Shown: positions 1-4,991, numbered from the stretch's first letter. The stretch is DNA of 6,192 bases from Elusimicrobiota bacterium (GCA_031282945.1 JAITCX010000196.1:1-6192); one strand, 5' to 3'. Notes: generated by a model from the sequence alone, not told the origin. Translations and numbers: made by a program.

Positions 1-116
1 TTTTTAAATTCGCATAATATATTTATCAAAATTTATGATCTTTATTGTTTTATAAAGCTGATTAATTTTAATTTTTAAAATGCAATAAAATATTTTTTTG
101 CAATTATTATTATAAC

Positions 117-160
117 CGCAAATATTTTATTTAGACATAAATTCAATATTATTATTTGCG
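117..160. repeat. Nested inverted repeat (possible hairpin or cruciform)
   Basis: CGCAAATA at 117-124 is the exact reverse complement of TATTTGCG at 153-160, with 28 nt between. Inside that loop, ATTTA at 129-133 pairs with TAAAT at 138-142 around a GACA loop. The outer arms contain three G-C pairs in a region where G and C are rare, which makes chance less likely but does not exclude it. No T-run follows directly on either strand, so it is not a classic Rho-independent terminator. It could be the 3' end structure of a gene left of the window or a protein-binding site. Confidence 0.4.
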
Positions 161-248
161 CTTATATATGATATTCTCGTCTCAAAACTCCAATTTTGGC
201 GCAATTATTTTCTCGTTAAAATTTTGTTGTAATAATTTGAGCCGCCCC

Positions 249-278
249 TTGACATTGCAAAATAAATTTTGCTAAACT
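249..278 (+). promoter_or_regulatory. Sigma70-type promoter candidate for the secretin/pilin cluster
   Basis: A consensus -35 box TTGACA at 249-254 is followed after 18 bp by TAAACT at 273-278, a 4/6 match to the -10 box. TG at 270-271 gives an extended -10. The expected start is near 285, leaving a leader of roughly 230 nt before the secretin ATG at 517. The long leader is the main reason for doubt, since a closer, weaker promoter could exist. The spacer contains a perfect palindrome, listed separately. Confidence 0.4.
257..272. promoter_or_regulatory. Palindromic operator candidate between -35 and -10
   Basis: GCAAAAT (257-263) and ATTTTGC (266-272) are perfect inverted repeats separated by AA. 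They fill nearly all of the spacer between the TTGACA and TAAACT boxes. A dyad in this position is typical of a site bound by a dimeric regulator, either a repressor or a MerR-type activator acting on a long spacer. No regulator gene is visible in the window, so the ligand and protein are unknown. Confidence 0.4.
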
Positions 279-334
279 TCGCTTACCAATTTTATTAGCG
301 CCCTCCGCGAGAGCTTATTTTTACGCAATTCTTT

Positions 335-418
335 TTTTCAAGTTTTAATTTTTCACACATTTTTCAATTTTCATTTCAAGTTTTCAAATCTGTTTTTGCC
401 TTATCACATCACTTTTCA
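335..418 (+). repeat. T-rich leader with repeated TTTTCA
   Basis: TTTTCA occurs at 335-340, 350-355, 361-366, 368-373, 381-386 and 413-418. A longer direct repeat, TTTCAAGTTTT, lies at 336-346 and 374-384. Spacing is irregular, so this is not a CRISPR array or a clean tandem repeat. On the RNA it would give U-rich single-stranded patches that could bind an RNA chaperone or Rho. It may equally be low-complexity AT-rich sequence. Confidence 0.4.
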
Positions 419-516
419 TTTTTAACTTTTTTAACATTTGTCGACGCAAAAGTTTTTTAGATGTCCTTGTTTTAATTGTAAGCCTTAAAGCCTACGAAAT
501 AAAGGGGAGACGCCTT

Positions 517-1218
517 ATGAAAAAATTTTTGTTTGCGATTTGCTTGCTATTTCTTTGCATAGTTTCCAATGCTCAAAGCATGGTAGAAATATCTATAGAA
601 ATCACCGAGCTAAACGAAAACGATGTAATGGAATTCGGCATTAATTGGCCGGCTGTTATAGAGTTGCAGGAGACTGCAATTGCGGCTTTGCCTGAAACTG
701 GAACTTGGGGCAGGCTCACGCCTTTTGCCGCGGCATTAAAAGCGCTTGAGGCAACGGGTCAAGCAAAAGTTTTATCTAAACCAAAACTCATCACAAAGTC
801 AGGCGCCAGCGCAAAGTTTATGGTTGGCGGAGAAATTCCCCTTGCAAATGTAACCATGGCAAGTTCAAAAGTTGAGTGGAAAGAATACGGGATAATAATG
901 ACGGTGACGCCCACAATTTTGGCAAACTCAAAAATAGATTTAATAGTAGAAACGGAACTTTCCCGCCTAGACTATAACGCTCAAGTGAGCGGTTATCCAT
1001 CAATAGCAAAAAGATTTGCTTCCTCAAAGCTCATTATGAAAGACGGCGAAACTATGGTTTTAGCTGGTCTTATAGAAAACACTCAATCTAAGGCTACAAG
1101 CGGCATCCCTTTACTTTCAAGAATTCCGTTTCTTGGGGCATTATTTAGAACAACCAAAATTGTGGATACAAAAACCAATGTTTTAGTTTTTGTTACTCCA
1201 AAAATTTTGGAACGCTAA
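517..1218 (+). CDS. Minimal secretin-domain protein (Tad/type II secretion secretin-like)
   Basis: This 233-residue protein is probably an outer-membrane secretin of a Tad-type pilus or related secretion machine. Residues 1-19 form a Sec signal peptide (MKK, hydrophobic core, SNA cleavage site before Q20). Residues 22-44 match the strand-rich segment that precedes secretin domains (VEISIEI to GINW). Residues from about 70 to 232 are the secretin domain, including VLSKPKL, the VGGEIPL region and the signature GIPLLSRIPFLG at 196-207, and ending in VFVTPKIL. RcpA/CpaC secretins are usually about twice this length. The N-terminal N0/BON domains are absent, yet the signal peptide and the GGGGAG ribosome site 7 nt before the ATG suggest an intact gene. 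It leads the pilin cluster, with the next ATG only 6 nt after its stop. The secretin call is secure; whether it forms a gated pore is inference. Confidence 0.88.
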   Translation: MKKFLFAICLLFLCIVSNAQSMVEISIEITELNENDVMEFGINWPAVIELQETAIAALPETGTWGRLTPFAAALKALEATGQAKVLSKPKLITKSGASAKFMVGGEIPLANVTMASSKVEWKEYGIIMTVTPTILANSKIDLIVETELSRLDYNAQVSGYPSIAKRFASSKLIMKDGETMVLAGLIENTQSKATSGIPLLSRIPFLGALFRTTKIVDTKTNVLVFVTPKILER

Positions 1219-1224
1219 AGCGCC

Positions 1225-1401
1225 ATGAAAAATCATCGCGGTCAAACTTTTGTGGAATTTGCATTAATTTTTATTGTTTTGTTTATAGTTTGCACGGGCG
1301 TATTGAACATGTATAAAAACGTTTGGAAAAACAAATATGCAAAAACGGCTCTTATTGGAAATGCCGCCGCCAGTTCAATTGCGGGAGGGTATGTCAAGTG
1401 A
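1225..1401 (+). CDS. Small Flp-like / TadE-like pilin (58 aa)
   Basis: This short gene encodes 58 residues. It begins with a basic leader (MKNHRG), then QTFVEF and a hydrophobic stretch to about residue 29, then a short polar tail ending GGYVK. G6 followed by four residues and E11 fits the class III (type IVb) prepilin site, where cleavage occurs after Gly and Glu sits at +5. The length is that of Flp major pilins, while the RGQTFVEFAL wording is closer to TadE-type pseudopilins, so both readings stay open. It lies 6 nt after the secretin stop. No good Shine-Dalgarno site precedes it, suggesting translational coupling. Its stop overlaps the GTG of the next gene (GTGA, 1398-1401). The mature product would sit in the inner membrane until assembled. 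A prepilin peptidase is not in this window. Confidence 0.78.
   Translation: MKNHRGQTFVEFALIFIVLFIVCTGVLNMYKNVWKNKYAKTALIGNAAASSIAGGYVK
1383..1389 (+). promoter_or_regulatory. Ribosome binding site fixing a GTG start at 1398
   Basis: GGGAGGG lies 8 nt before the GTG at 1398, inside the coding sequence of the 58-residue pilin. It is among the strongest Shine-Dalgarno sites in the cluster and decides the start of the TadE-like gene. The alternative in-frame ATG at 1323 lies within the pilin gene and would add an unrelated 25-residue cysteine-rich extension. Confidence 0.75.
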
Positions 1402-2018
1402 ACAATTCTGGTCAAGCTATGGTTGAAGCGGTATTTAGCATACTTTTTACAACAATTATCATGTTTGGATTTTTACAAGTTTGCATAATTATTGTTGACG
1501 ACATGACGGCAAATGAAGCGGCTTTTAGGGCTATGCGCTCTGCAGCTGTCGCCGGCAAAAGCGAACGTTCAAAAGTTGCAAGGGATTGGGCTAAAAAACA
1601 TTTGCGCATTTTTTATCCAATGGCGGAATTTGATGAAGGCGGGTTTCTCTCTAGTTTTGTTTTATCAACTAATGATGAGGTAAAAGAATTTTTCAATAGA
1701 ACTAAAGGCTCTCAAGAAACCGAAACTCCAGACATTTCAAGCAATGAAGGCATAACCCTTTGGCATGGGAGTAAAACTACTAAGGATTTTTCGGGAAAGA
1801 GTTTAAGCAAACAAACTGTGAAAATTTATTATTTTACAAAAGTGATGTTTGGCAAACTGATAGCTCCAAAAAATTCTAAAGACAATGTTTTGCAAAGCGG
1901 CGCAAAAAGATATCAATCGGCGCGCAGCAGAATGTTTCCTTCTCCAGACGAGGATTTTTATTATAAAGCCTATCCAGACGGCAAACGTTTTGAGGACAGC
2001 GTAGGTTCTATTCATTAA
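1398..2018 (+). CDS. TadE-like pilus assembly protein
   Basis: From the GTG start the protein is 206 residues. Its N-terminus, NNSGQAMVEAVF, carries the TadE/pseudopilin motif: G5 before the cleavage point and E10 at +5. A single membrane helix follows at about residues 11-35. The remaining 170 residues are soluble, with charged and aromatic segments and no domain I can name, and would face the periplasm. TadE proteins are minor pseudopilins of Tad pili processed by the prepilin peptidase. The start is chosen on the 4-nt overlap with the preceding stop, the ribosome site at 1383-1389 and the motif lying at the very N-terminus, as in the neighbouring genes. An upstream ATG at 1323 keeps the frame open but would bury the motif. 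The family call rests on the N-terminus only. Confidence 0.78.
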   Translation: MNNSGQAMVEAVFSILFTTIIMFGFLQVCIIIVDDMTANEAAFRAMRSAAVAGKSERSKVARDWAKKHLRIFYPMAEFDEGGFLSSFVLSTNDEVKEFFNRTKGSQETETPDISSNEGITLWHGSKTTKDFSGKSLSKQTVKIYYFTKVMFGKLIAPKNSKDNVLQSGAKRYQSARSRMFPSPDEDFYYKAYPDGKRFEDSVGSIH

Positions 2019-2029
2019 ACTAATATTGA

Positions 2030-2037
2030 GAGGGGAG
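2030..2037 (+). promoter_or_regulatory. Ribosome binding site serving two possible starts
   Basis: GAGGGGAG sits 10 nt before the ATG at 2048 and 4 nt before an in-frame TTG at 2042. The secretin gene uses a similar GGGGAG 7 nt before its ATG. Both starts are usable; the ATG is preferred because of the start codon and because 4 nt is a short spacer. The two products differ by two residues. Confidence 0.5.
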
Positions 2038-2047
2038 TTTTTTGCAA

Positions 2048-3259
2048 ATGAAAAATTTTAAGGGCCAATCGCTTTATTATTTTTTAGTTTTTGTAATGAT
2101 ATTAATTATTAGTTGGTCTATGATGTTAAACATTGCAAAGCTCATTTGCGCAAGGATGATTATGCAAAACAAAGTAGACAATATTGCGCTTTCGGCGGCG
2201 GTTCACAAAGCGCGCACGATGAATTTTGTTGGAGCTTGCAATTATTTAATTGGTTCAGTTTTAGCGCTTGGCACAAGGCCTGATATTGTGCAAATTCCAA
2301 CGCTTACTACAAATCAAGTGGCTTCGTTTATGTGGCGGGACTATGAAAGCGGCCATAGAGAAGAGGCTTTGGATGACGGGGCGGCGATGTTAAAAGAAAT
2401 TGTAGACGCATTAAAAGAAGCTCAGGATGCGGCGATGGTATCGCACCTTGCATATCAAGACGCTCTTATAGCTGAGCATGCTGTCGGCGATTATAAACTG
2501 GCGCTTTATCCCATAAAACTGCCCACAAAAGAAAATGCGAGAGAGTATTTCGGGTTAAAGAGAAATTCTAAAGGGATAACGTATTTAAAAACTGTCAATA
2601 CTGAGCCGACGCCGTATCCAAACATGGTTTACAATCCTTTTCCGATGGCGGACATAACTGCAAAAATAACAGATTCTTCTATAGCGGGCATTGCCAAATT
2701 ATTTAATGCTTTAGGGATAGATATTGACGATATTATTGCAAAGGCGCTGGGTTTATCGCAAGAAGCTTTTGAACCTAAAGTTTATGAGCGTGACGAAGAA
2801 TCTTGGTATATTATAGATGAAAATTTCAGCCAGCAAAAAATTCAAGCTATTTTAATAAAGGCTCCCAAGGATAAAAATCGGCCATTATTTGCAAGACTTT
2901 TAGATATCAGTTTCCCGCCCTTGACGGCATTTTCGGCGGCGGCTATTTACAATACAAAAGGACCGATGTTTCCCGTTGAGGAAAGCGATTTGATTGGCAA
3001 ACCCGATGAACTTTTGGAGACGCTGCTTATGACTAGCATTCTTGCTCAAACTGCATTGTATATGGGGCAGTTGGTATCAAAGGATTCTACACCTTATAAA
3101 ATTTTAAGCGTATTGCAAGGCGTGTATATTACAGCGCGGGTGGCTGAACGGATAATTGGCGCAAAAAAAGATCCGCTTACCTCGCCGATAAACGCTTATA
3201 ATGAGGCGAAACTCGGAGGATGGACGGCGCATTTGGTTCCGTATAATTCAGCTAAATAA
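2048..3259 (+). CDS. TadG-like pilus assembly protein
   Basis: This 403-residue protein has an N-terminus like the Tad pilus TadG-like family: a short basic leader with KGQ (residues 5-7), a membrane helix at about 10-30, then QNKVDNIALSAA (40-51). That last part matches the family pattern in which Q, D and AL residues follow the helix. Unlike the two preceding pilin-like proteins it has Tyr, not Glu, at +5 after the Gly. The rest is a long extracytoplasmic region with no von Willebrand A domain I can recognise. A hydrophobic stretch near residues 330-350 (LLMTSILAQTALY) may be a second membrane-associated helix. It closes the cluster, 29 nt after the TadE-like stop. TadG proteins are thought to help assemble or anchor the pilus. 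The C-terminal 330 residues are unassigned. Confidence 0.65.
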   Translation: MKNFKGQSLYYFLVFVMILIISWSMMLNIAKLICARMIMQNKVDNIALSAAVHKARTMNFVGACNYLIGSVLALGTRPDIVQIPTLTTNQVASFMWRDYESGHREEALDDGAAMLKEIVDALKEAQDAAMVSHLAYQDALIAEHAVGDYKLALYPIKLPTKENAREYFGLKRNSKGITYLKTVNTEPTPYPNMVYNPFPMADITAKITDSSIAGIAKLFNALGIDIDDIIAKALGLSQEAFEPKVYERDEESWYIIDENFSQQKIQAILIKAPKDKNRPLFARLLDISFPPLTAFSAAAIYNTKGPMFPVEESDLIGKPDELLETLLMTSILAQTALYMGQLVSKDSTPYKILSVLQGVYITARVAERIIGAKKDPLTSPINAYNEAKLGGWTAHLVPYNSAK

Positions 3260-3306
3260 TAATATTTATGACAGATTTGGAAAGCGGCTAAAACATTAAT
3301 GAAAAA

Positions 3307-3315
3307 TGGTAAAAT
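3307..3315 (+). promoter_or_regulatory. Weak extended -10 candidate before the PIN toxin gene
   Basis: TG at 3307-3308 followed by G and TAAAAT at 3310-3315 resembles an extended -10 box (5/6 match). No -35 box is visible at the right distance. Transcription would begin near 3322, almost at the GTG start at 3329, giving a very short leader. The gap 3260-3328 shows no terminator, so read-through from the pilin cluster is also possible. Confidence 0.25.
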
Positions 3316-3328
3316 TTAGGGGGAGGGC

Positions 3329-3835
3329 GTGGCAAAGACTAAAGTTTATCTTGATACGAGCATAATAAATTTTTTAATAGCTGAAGATTCTCCAGAGTAT
3401 AGAAAATATACTGAAATGTTTTTCTTGAGTGCGGTAGTCAACAATGTAGTGGAAGCATATATTTCGACTCCTGTTATTGAAGAAATAAACAATACTAGAA
3501 ATGATGTACGTAGAAAATGTTTGCTTAATGTAATAGATAGATATTCAAATATTAAAAGATTAAATGCTCAGGGTCATATGGGTGAGAGAATGAATGTTCT
3601 TTCAAACGCATATATAAATAATGGACTTATGCCGTCTAAAAGTATTGCGGATTCTATGCATGCGGCATATGCATCAATATTTAAAATGGATATATTATTA
3701 AGTTGGAATTTTAAGCATTTGGCAAATATCAATAAAGAGAAAAAAATATTGGAAATAAATAAAACAATGGGCTACCTTCATCCATTTCGTATGTTAAGTC
3801 CTAAGGAGGCATTAAATGTCAAGAAAAGAACTTGA
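3329..3835 (+). CDS. PIN-domain toxin, VapC-like ribonuclease
   Basis: This 168-residue protein is a PIN-domain nuclease, probably the RNase toxin of a type II toxin-antitoxin pair. Strand one carries the catalytic Asp in VYLDTSI (D9). E51/E52 in TPVIEEI, D108 in IADSMHAA and D121 in MDILLSWNFKHL complete the expected metal-binding acidic set. The SWNFKHLAN segment and the C-terminal MGYLHPFRMLSPKEAL belong to a recognisable PIN subgroup whose partner is a short helical protein. The start is a GTG preceded by a purine run (AGGGGGAGGG, 3318-3327). No ATG lies between it and D9, and the frame is closed just upstream. The gene overlaps the next one by 20 nt in another frame, so the toxin comes first, opposite to the usual VapBC order. 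All key residues are present, so it looks active. Confidence 0.85.
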   Translation: MAKTKVYLDTSIINFLIAEDSPEYRKYTEMFFLSAVVNNVVEAYISTPVIEEINNTRNDVRRKCLLNVIDRYSNIKRLNAQGHMGERMNVLSNAYINNGLMPSKSIADSMHAAYASIFKMDILLSWNFKHLANINKEKKILEINKTMGYLHPFRMLSPKEALNVKKRT

Positions 3836-3896
3836 GCGGGCATTAAAGCTCACATGGGAACAAAAAAGAGGATTTTATGAACGCGTAAAAAATATG
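3816..3896 (+). repeat. Direct repeat of antitoxin 5' end (unit 1 of 3)
   Basis: The first 81 nt of this gene match the first 81 nt of the gene at 4189 at 73 positions by hand alignment without gaps. Only three of 27 residues differ (K11Q, G19R, V24T). Similarity falls sharply after codon 27. A third, degraded unit begins at 4551. Confidence 0.85.
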
Positions 3897-4091
3897 ACTT
3901 CAGCGGAATTATTGAGTTATCTTGAGGAAGTCGGACGCAAATTTGAAAAAGAAAGAGCGGCGCGGCTAAAAAAGCTTGCAAAAAAGAAAAAAGAACCTGA
4001 AAATAAAAAAGATATTGAAGCGCAAATTGCAGCGTTGCAGAAATTTCTCAAGATAAAAGAAATCAATTTAGATAATATATTGAAAAAATAA
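3816..4091 (+). CDS. Candidate antitoxin partner of the PIN toxin (copy 1)
   Basis: This 91-residue, mostly helical, lysine- and glutamate-rich protein starts at an ATG 6 nt after AAGGAGG (3803-3809), a strong ribosome site inside the toxin gene. Its core, EQKRGFYERVKNMTSAELLSYLEE (about residues 15-38), resembles the small helical proteins commonly paired with this PIN subgroup, which have a pattern of E-x-x-K-x-M-(S/T)-x-x-E-x-x-x-Y. A basic stretch (residues 52-61) and a second helix with leucines follow. The 20-nt overlap with the toxin gene and the strong site should favour antitoxin synthesis from the shared mRNA. I see no standard DNA-binding fold such as AbrB or RHH, so autoregulation is uncertain. 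The antitoxin role is inferred from position and resemblance. Confidence 0.65.
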   Translation: MSRKELERALKLTWEQKRGFYERVKNMTSAELLSYLEEVGRKFEKERAARLKKLAKKKKEPENKKDIEAQIAALQKFLKIKEINLDNILKK

Positions 4092-4138
4092 AATATAGCG
4101 GTATAAAATATATAATTAATATCAAAAAATAATTTGAG

Positions 4139-4169
4139 TTGACTAAAAAGCGGTTTATTACGCTAAAAA
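4139..4169 (+). promoter_or_regulatory. Weak promoter candidate before antitoxin copy 2
   Basis: TTGACT at 4139-4144 is a 5/6 match to a -35 box. The only -10 candidate is TAAAAA at 4164-4169 (4/6), with a long 19-bp spacer. If used, it would start close to the ribosome site at 4175-4180. The 97-nt gap after copy 1 has no clear terminator hairpin, so copy 2 may instead be read from upstream. Confidence 0.3.
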
Positions 4170-4188
4170 ATTATAAAGGATATAGTAA

Positions 4189-4269
4189 ATGTCAAGGAAA
4201 GAACTTGAGCGGGCGTTGCAGCTCACATGGGAACAAAAAAGAAGATTTTATGAGCGCACAAAAAATATG
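4189..4269 (+). repeat. Direct repeat of antitoxin 5' end (unit 2 of 3)
   Basis: This is the counterpart of the unit at 3816-3896, about 90% identical over 81 nt. Several differences are third-position changes that leave the residue unchanged, which suggests both copies were kept under protein-level selection after duplication rather than being a very recent copy. Confidence 0.85.
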
Positions 4270-4494
4270 AGTCTGCCTGAAATATTTGCGATGGTTGAAA
4301 AAGACACGCGCAAATTTGAGAGAGCAAAAGTTGCTCAGTTAAAAAGAAATTTAAACAAGAAATGTGAAAGCATAGTAGATATTGTCAGAAAGGTTTGGGA
4401 TGAGAGAAAAGAAAAGCAAGTTAAGCGCCCAAAATCTACTTTAATAAAAACTAAAAAAAGAAGAAATGCAGCGGTGGAAAATTTGCATGTTTAA
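4189..4494 (+). CDS. Stand-alone antitoxin paralogue (copy 2) with divergent C-terminus
   Basis: This 101-residue protein shares its first 27 residues almost exactly with the antitoxin at 3816 (24 identical), keeping the WEQKRRFYER and KNM core. It then diverges. A weaker match continues around RKFE (residues 41-44), after which the tail is strongly basic and unrelated, with many Lys/Arg and ending NLHV. No intact PIN gene precedes it; the gap upstream is only 97 nt. AAAGGA lies 8 nt before the ATG. It may neutralise the neighbouring toxin, an absent toxin, or serve as a solitary anti-addiction antitoxin. The basic tail could bind nucleic acid. Origin by duplication is well supported; function is inference. 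Confidence 0.6.
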   Translation: MSRKELERALQLTWEQKRRFYERTKNMSLPEIFAMVEKDTRKFERAKVAQLKRNLNKKCESIVDIVRKVWDERKEKQVKRPKSTLIKTKKRRNAAVENLHV

Positions 4495-4539
4495 ATTGAT
4501 AATTGAGAGACGGAAAATTAAGGATTTTGGATTGTTAAT

Positions 4540-4599
4540 AGGAAGGCTAAATGTCAAGGAAATAACTTGAAGGAGTAGACGCCAAGACTAAACATGGGA
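4540..4599 (+). pseudogene. Relic of a third antitoxin copy with stop at codon 5
   Basis: AGGAAGG at 4540-4546 and an ATG at 4551 resemble the ribosome site and start of copy 1. From 4551 to 4571, 19 of 21 bases match copy 2. One difference turns codon 5 from GAA to TAA, so the reading frame ends after four residues. Beyond that the sequence is scrambled, with ACATGGGA at 4592-4599 the last block that matches the living copies, about 5 nt out of register. No later in-frame restart is visible. It is a decayed gene 5' end lying immediately before the promoter of the exporter gene. Confidence 0.65.
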
Positions 4600-4622
4600 C
4601 GCATCATCTATTTCTGTATAAT
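4594..4622 (+). promoter_or_regulatory. Promoter candidate of the SMR exporter gene
   Basis: TATAAT at 4617-4622 is a perfect -10 box. At 17 bp upstream the -35 position reads ATGGGA (4594-4599), a poor 3/6 match that lies within the antitoxin relic. Transcription would begin near 4629, giving a leader of about 27 nt that includes the AGGGA ribosome site. A weak -35 with a strong -10 suits a regulated promoter. Confidence 0.5.
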
Positions 4623-4629
4623 AGAAATA
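4609..4629. promoter_or_regulatory. Perfect dyad centred on the exporter -10 box (operator candidate)
   Basis: TATTTCT (4609-4615) and AGAAATA (4623-4629) are exact inverted repeats. The 7-nt centre, GTATAAT, contains the -10 box, so any dimer bound here would block the promoter. As RNA it could instead form a 7-bp hairpin followed by six T at 4632-4637. With one G-C pair per stem it would be a poor terminator. An operator for a TetR-like or similar repressor is the simpler reading; no regulator gene is adjacent. Confidence 0.5.
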
Positions 4630-4655
4630 AGTTTTTTAAAATAGGGAAATAATTT

Positions 4656-4985
4656 ATGGCATGGGTTTTACTTATTCTCGGAGGGCTTTTTGAAGTTGGT
4701 TTTACAACTTGTTTAACTCAATCTAAAAACTTAACTCATTGGAGTAAAAATTGGCCTTGGGCTATTAGTTTCTTCGCCTGTTTAATTTTTAGTATGTATT
4801 TACTTAATGAAGCGTCAAAACATATTCCAATGGGAACTTGTTATGCGGTATGGACAGGGATTGGCGCTGTAGGAACGGTTATTGTGGGCATAGTGATATA
4901 CCATGAACCTACAAATATATTACGCATGGTATTTATTTTTACATTGATTGCAAGTATTATTGGCTTAAAAATATCTCATGGATAA
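4656..4985 (+). CDS. sugE: SMR-family exporter, SugE/Gdx-like
   Basis: This 109-residue protein has four predicted membrane helices and works as a dimeric proton-coupled small-molecule exporter in the inner membrane. E13 in GGLFEVGF is the essential SMR glutamate that binds substrate and proton. MGTCYAVWTGIGAVG (residues 59-73) is the SugE/Gdx signature, in contrast to the EmrE/QacE type. Gdx proteins export guanidinium. However, position 16 is Phe where the E. coli SugE sequence has Trp, and the loop after helix one is a few residues longer. This resembles a LFEVGFT subgroup I associate with Bacteroidetes, so the substrate is uncertain. AGGGA lies 8-9 nt before the ATG. It has its own promoter and dyad, and sits alone between two toxin-antitoxin relics, suggesting acquisition by transfer. 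I see no guanidine riboswitch upstream. Confidence 0.85.
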   Translation: MAWVLLILGGLFEVGFTTCLTQSKNLTHWSKNWPWAISFFACLIFSMYLLNEASKHIPMGTCYAVWTGIGAVGTVIVGIVIYHEPTNILRMVFIFTLIASIIGLKISHG

Positions 4986-4991
4986 ACAAAA

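Larger units (their letters stand above)
1..516. other. AT-rich intergenic region upstream of the tad-like cluster
   Basis: I find no convincing protein gene or RNA gene on either strand here. The left part (about 1-180) is extremely AT-rich. The middle (about 240-320) is less so and carries the only good promoter candidate. The right part (about 330-430) is T-rich on the + strand. The region holds a nested inverted repeat at 117-160, a promoter with an embedded palindrome at 249-278 and TTTTCA repeats at 335-418, each listed separately. If the promoter at 249 drives the cluster, the leader is about 230 nt long. Confidence 0.7.

Noticed and set aside
203..237. Inverted repeat AATTATT / AATAATT
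   Set aside because: The arms are made only of A and T with a 21-nt loop, which is expected by chance at this base composition.
1198..1210. Palindrome CCAAAAATTTTGG at the secretin gene end
   Set aside because: It lies within conserved codons for the TPKIL end of the secretin domain, so coding constraint explains it. There is no T-run to make it a terminator.
1412..1609. Antisense open frame within the TadE-like gene
   Set aside because: It has no ribosome site or recognisable domain and lies fully inside a well-supported gene on the other strand. The same reasoning applies to antisense frames at 818-1027, 1803-2015, 5237-5458, 5419-5625 and 5657-5869.
3299..3319. Tiny open frame ATG to TAG just before the PIN gene
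   Set aside because: It has only six codons with no ribosome site. Its in-frame stop does, however, rule out an upstream start for the PIN gene.
4609..4637. Rho-independent terminator (hairpin plus T-run)
   Set aside because: The stem is only 7 bp with a single G-C pair, and the T-run begins 2 nt after it. The consensus -10 box in the centre and the exporter start just downstream fit a promoter dyad better, though terminator activity cannot be excluded.
4495..4655. Guanidine riboswitch before the SugE/Gdx-like gene
   Set aside because: I looked for paired ACGR-loop hairpins (guanidine-II), and for anything like the class I or III folds. ACGG at 4510-4513 is not in a stable hairpin and there is no partner, and most of the region is antitoxin relic.
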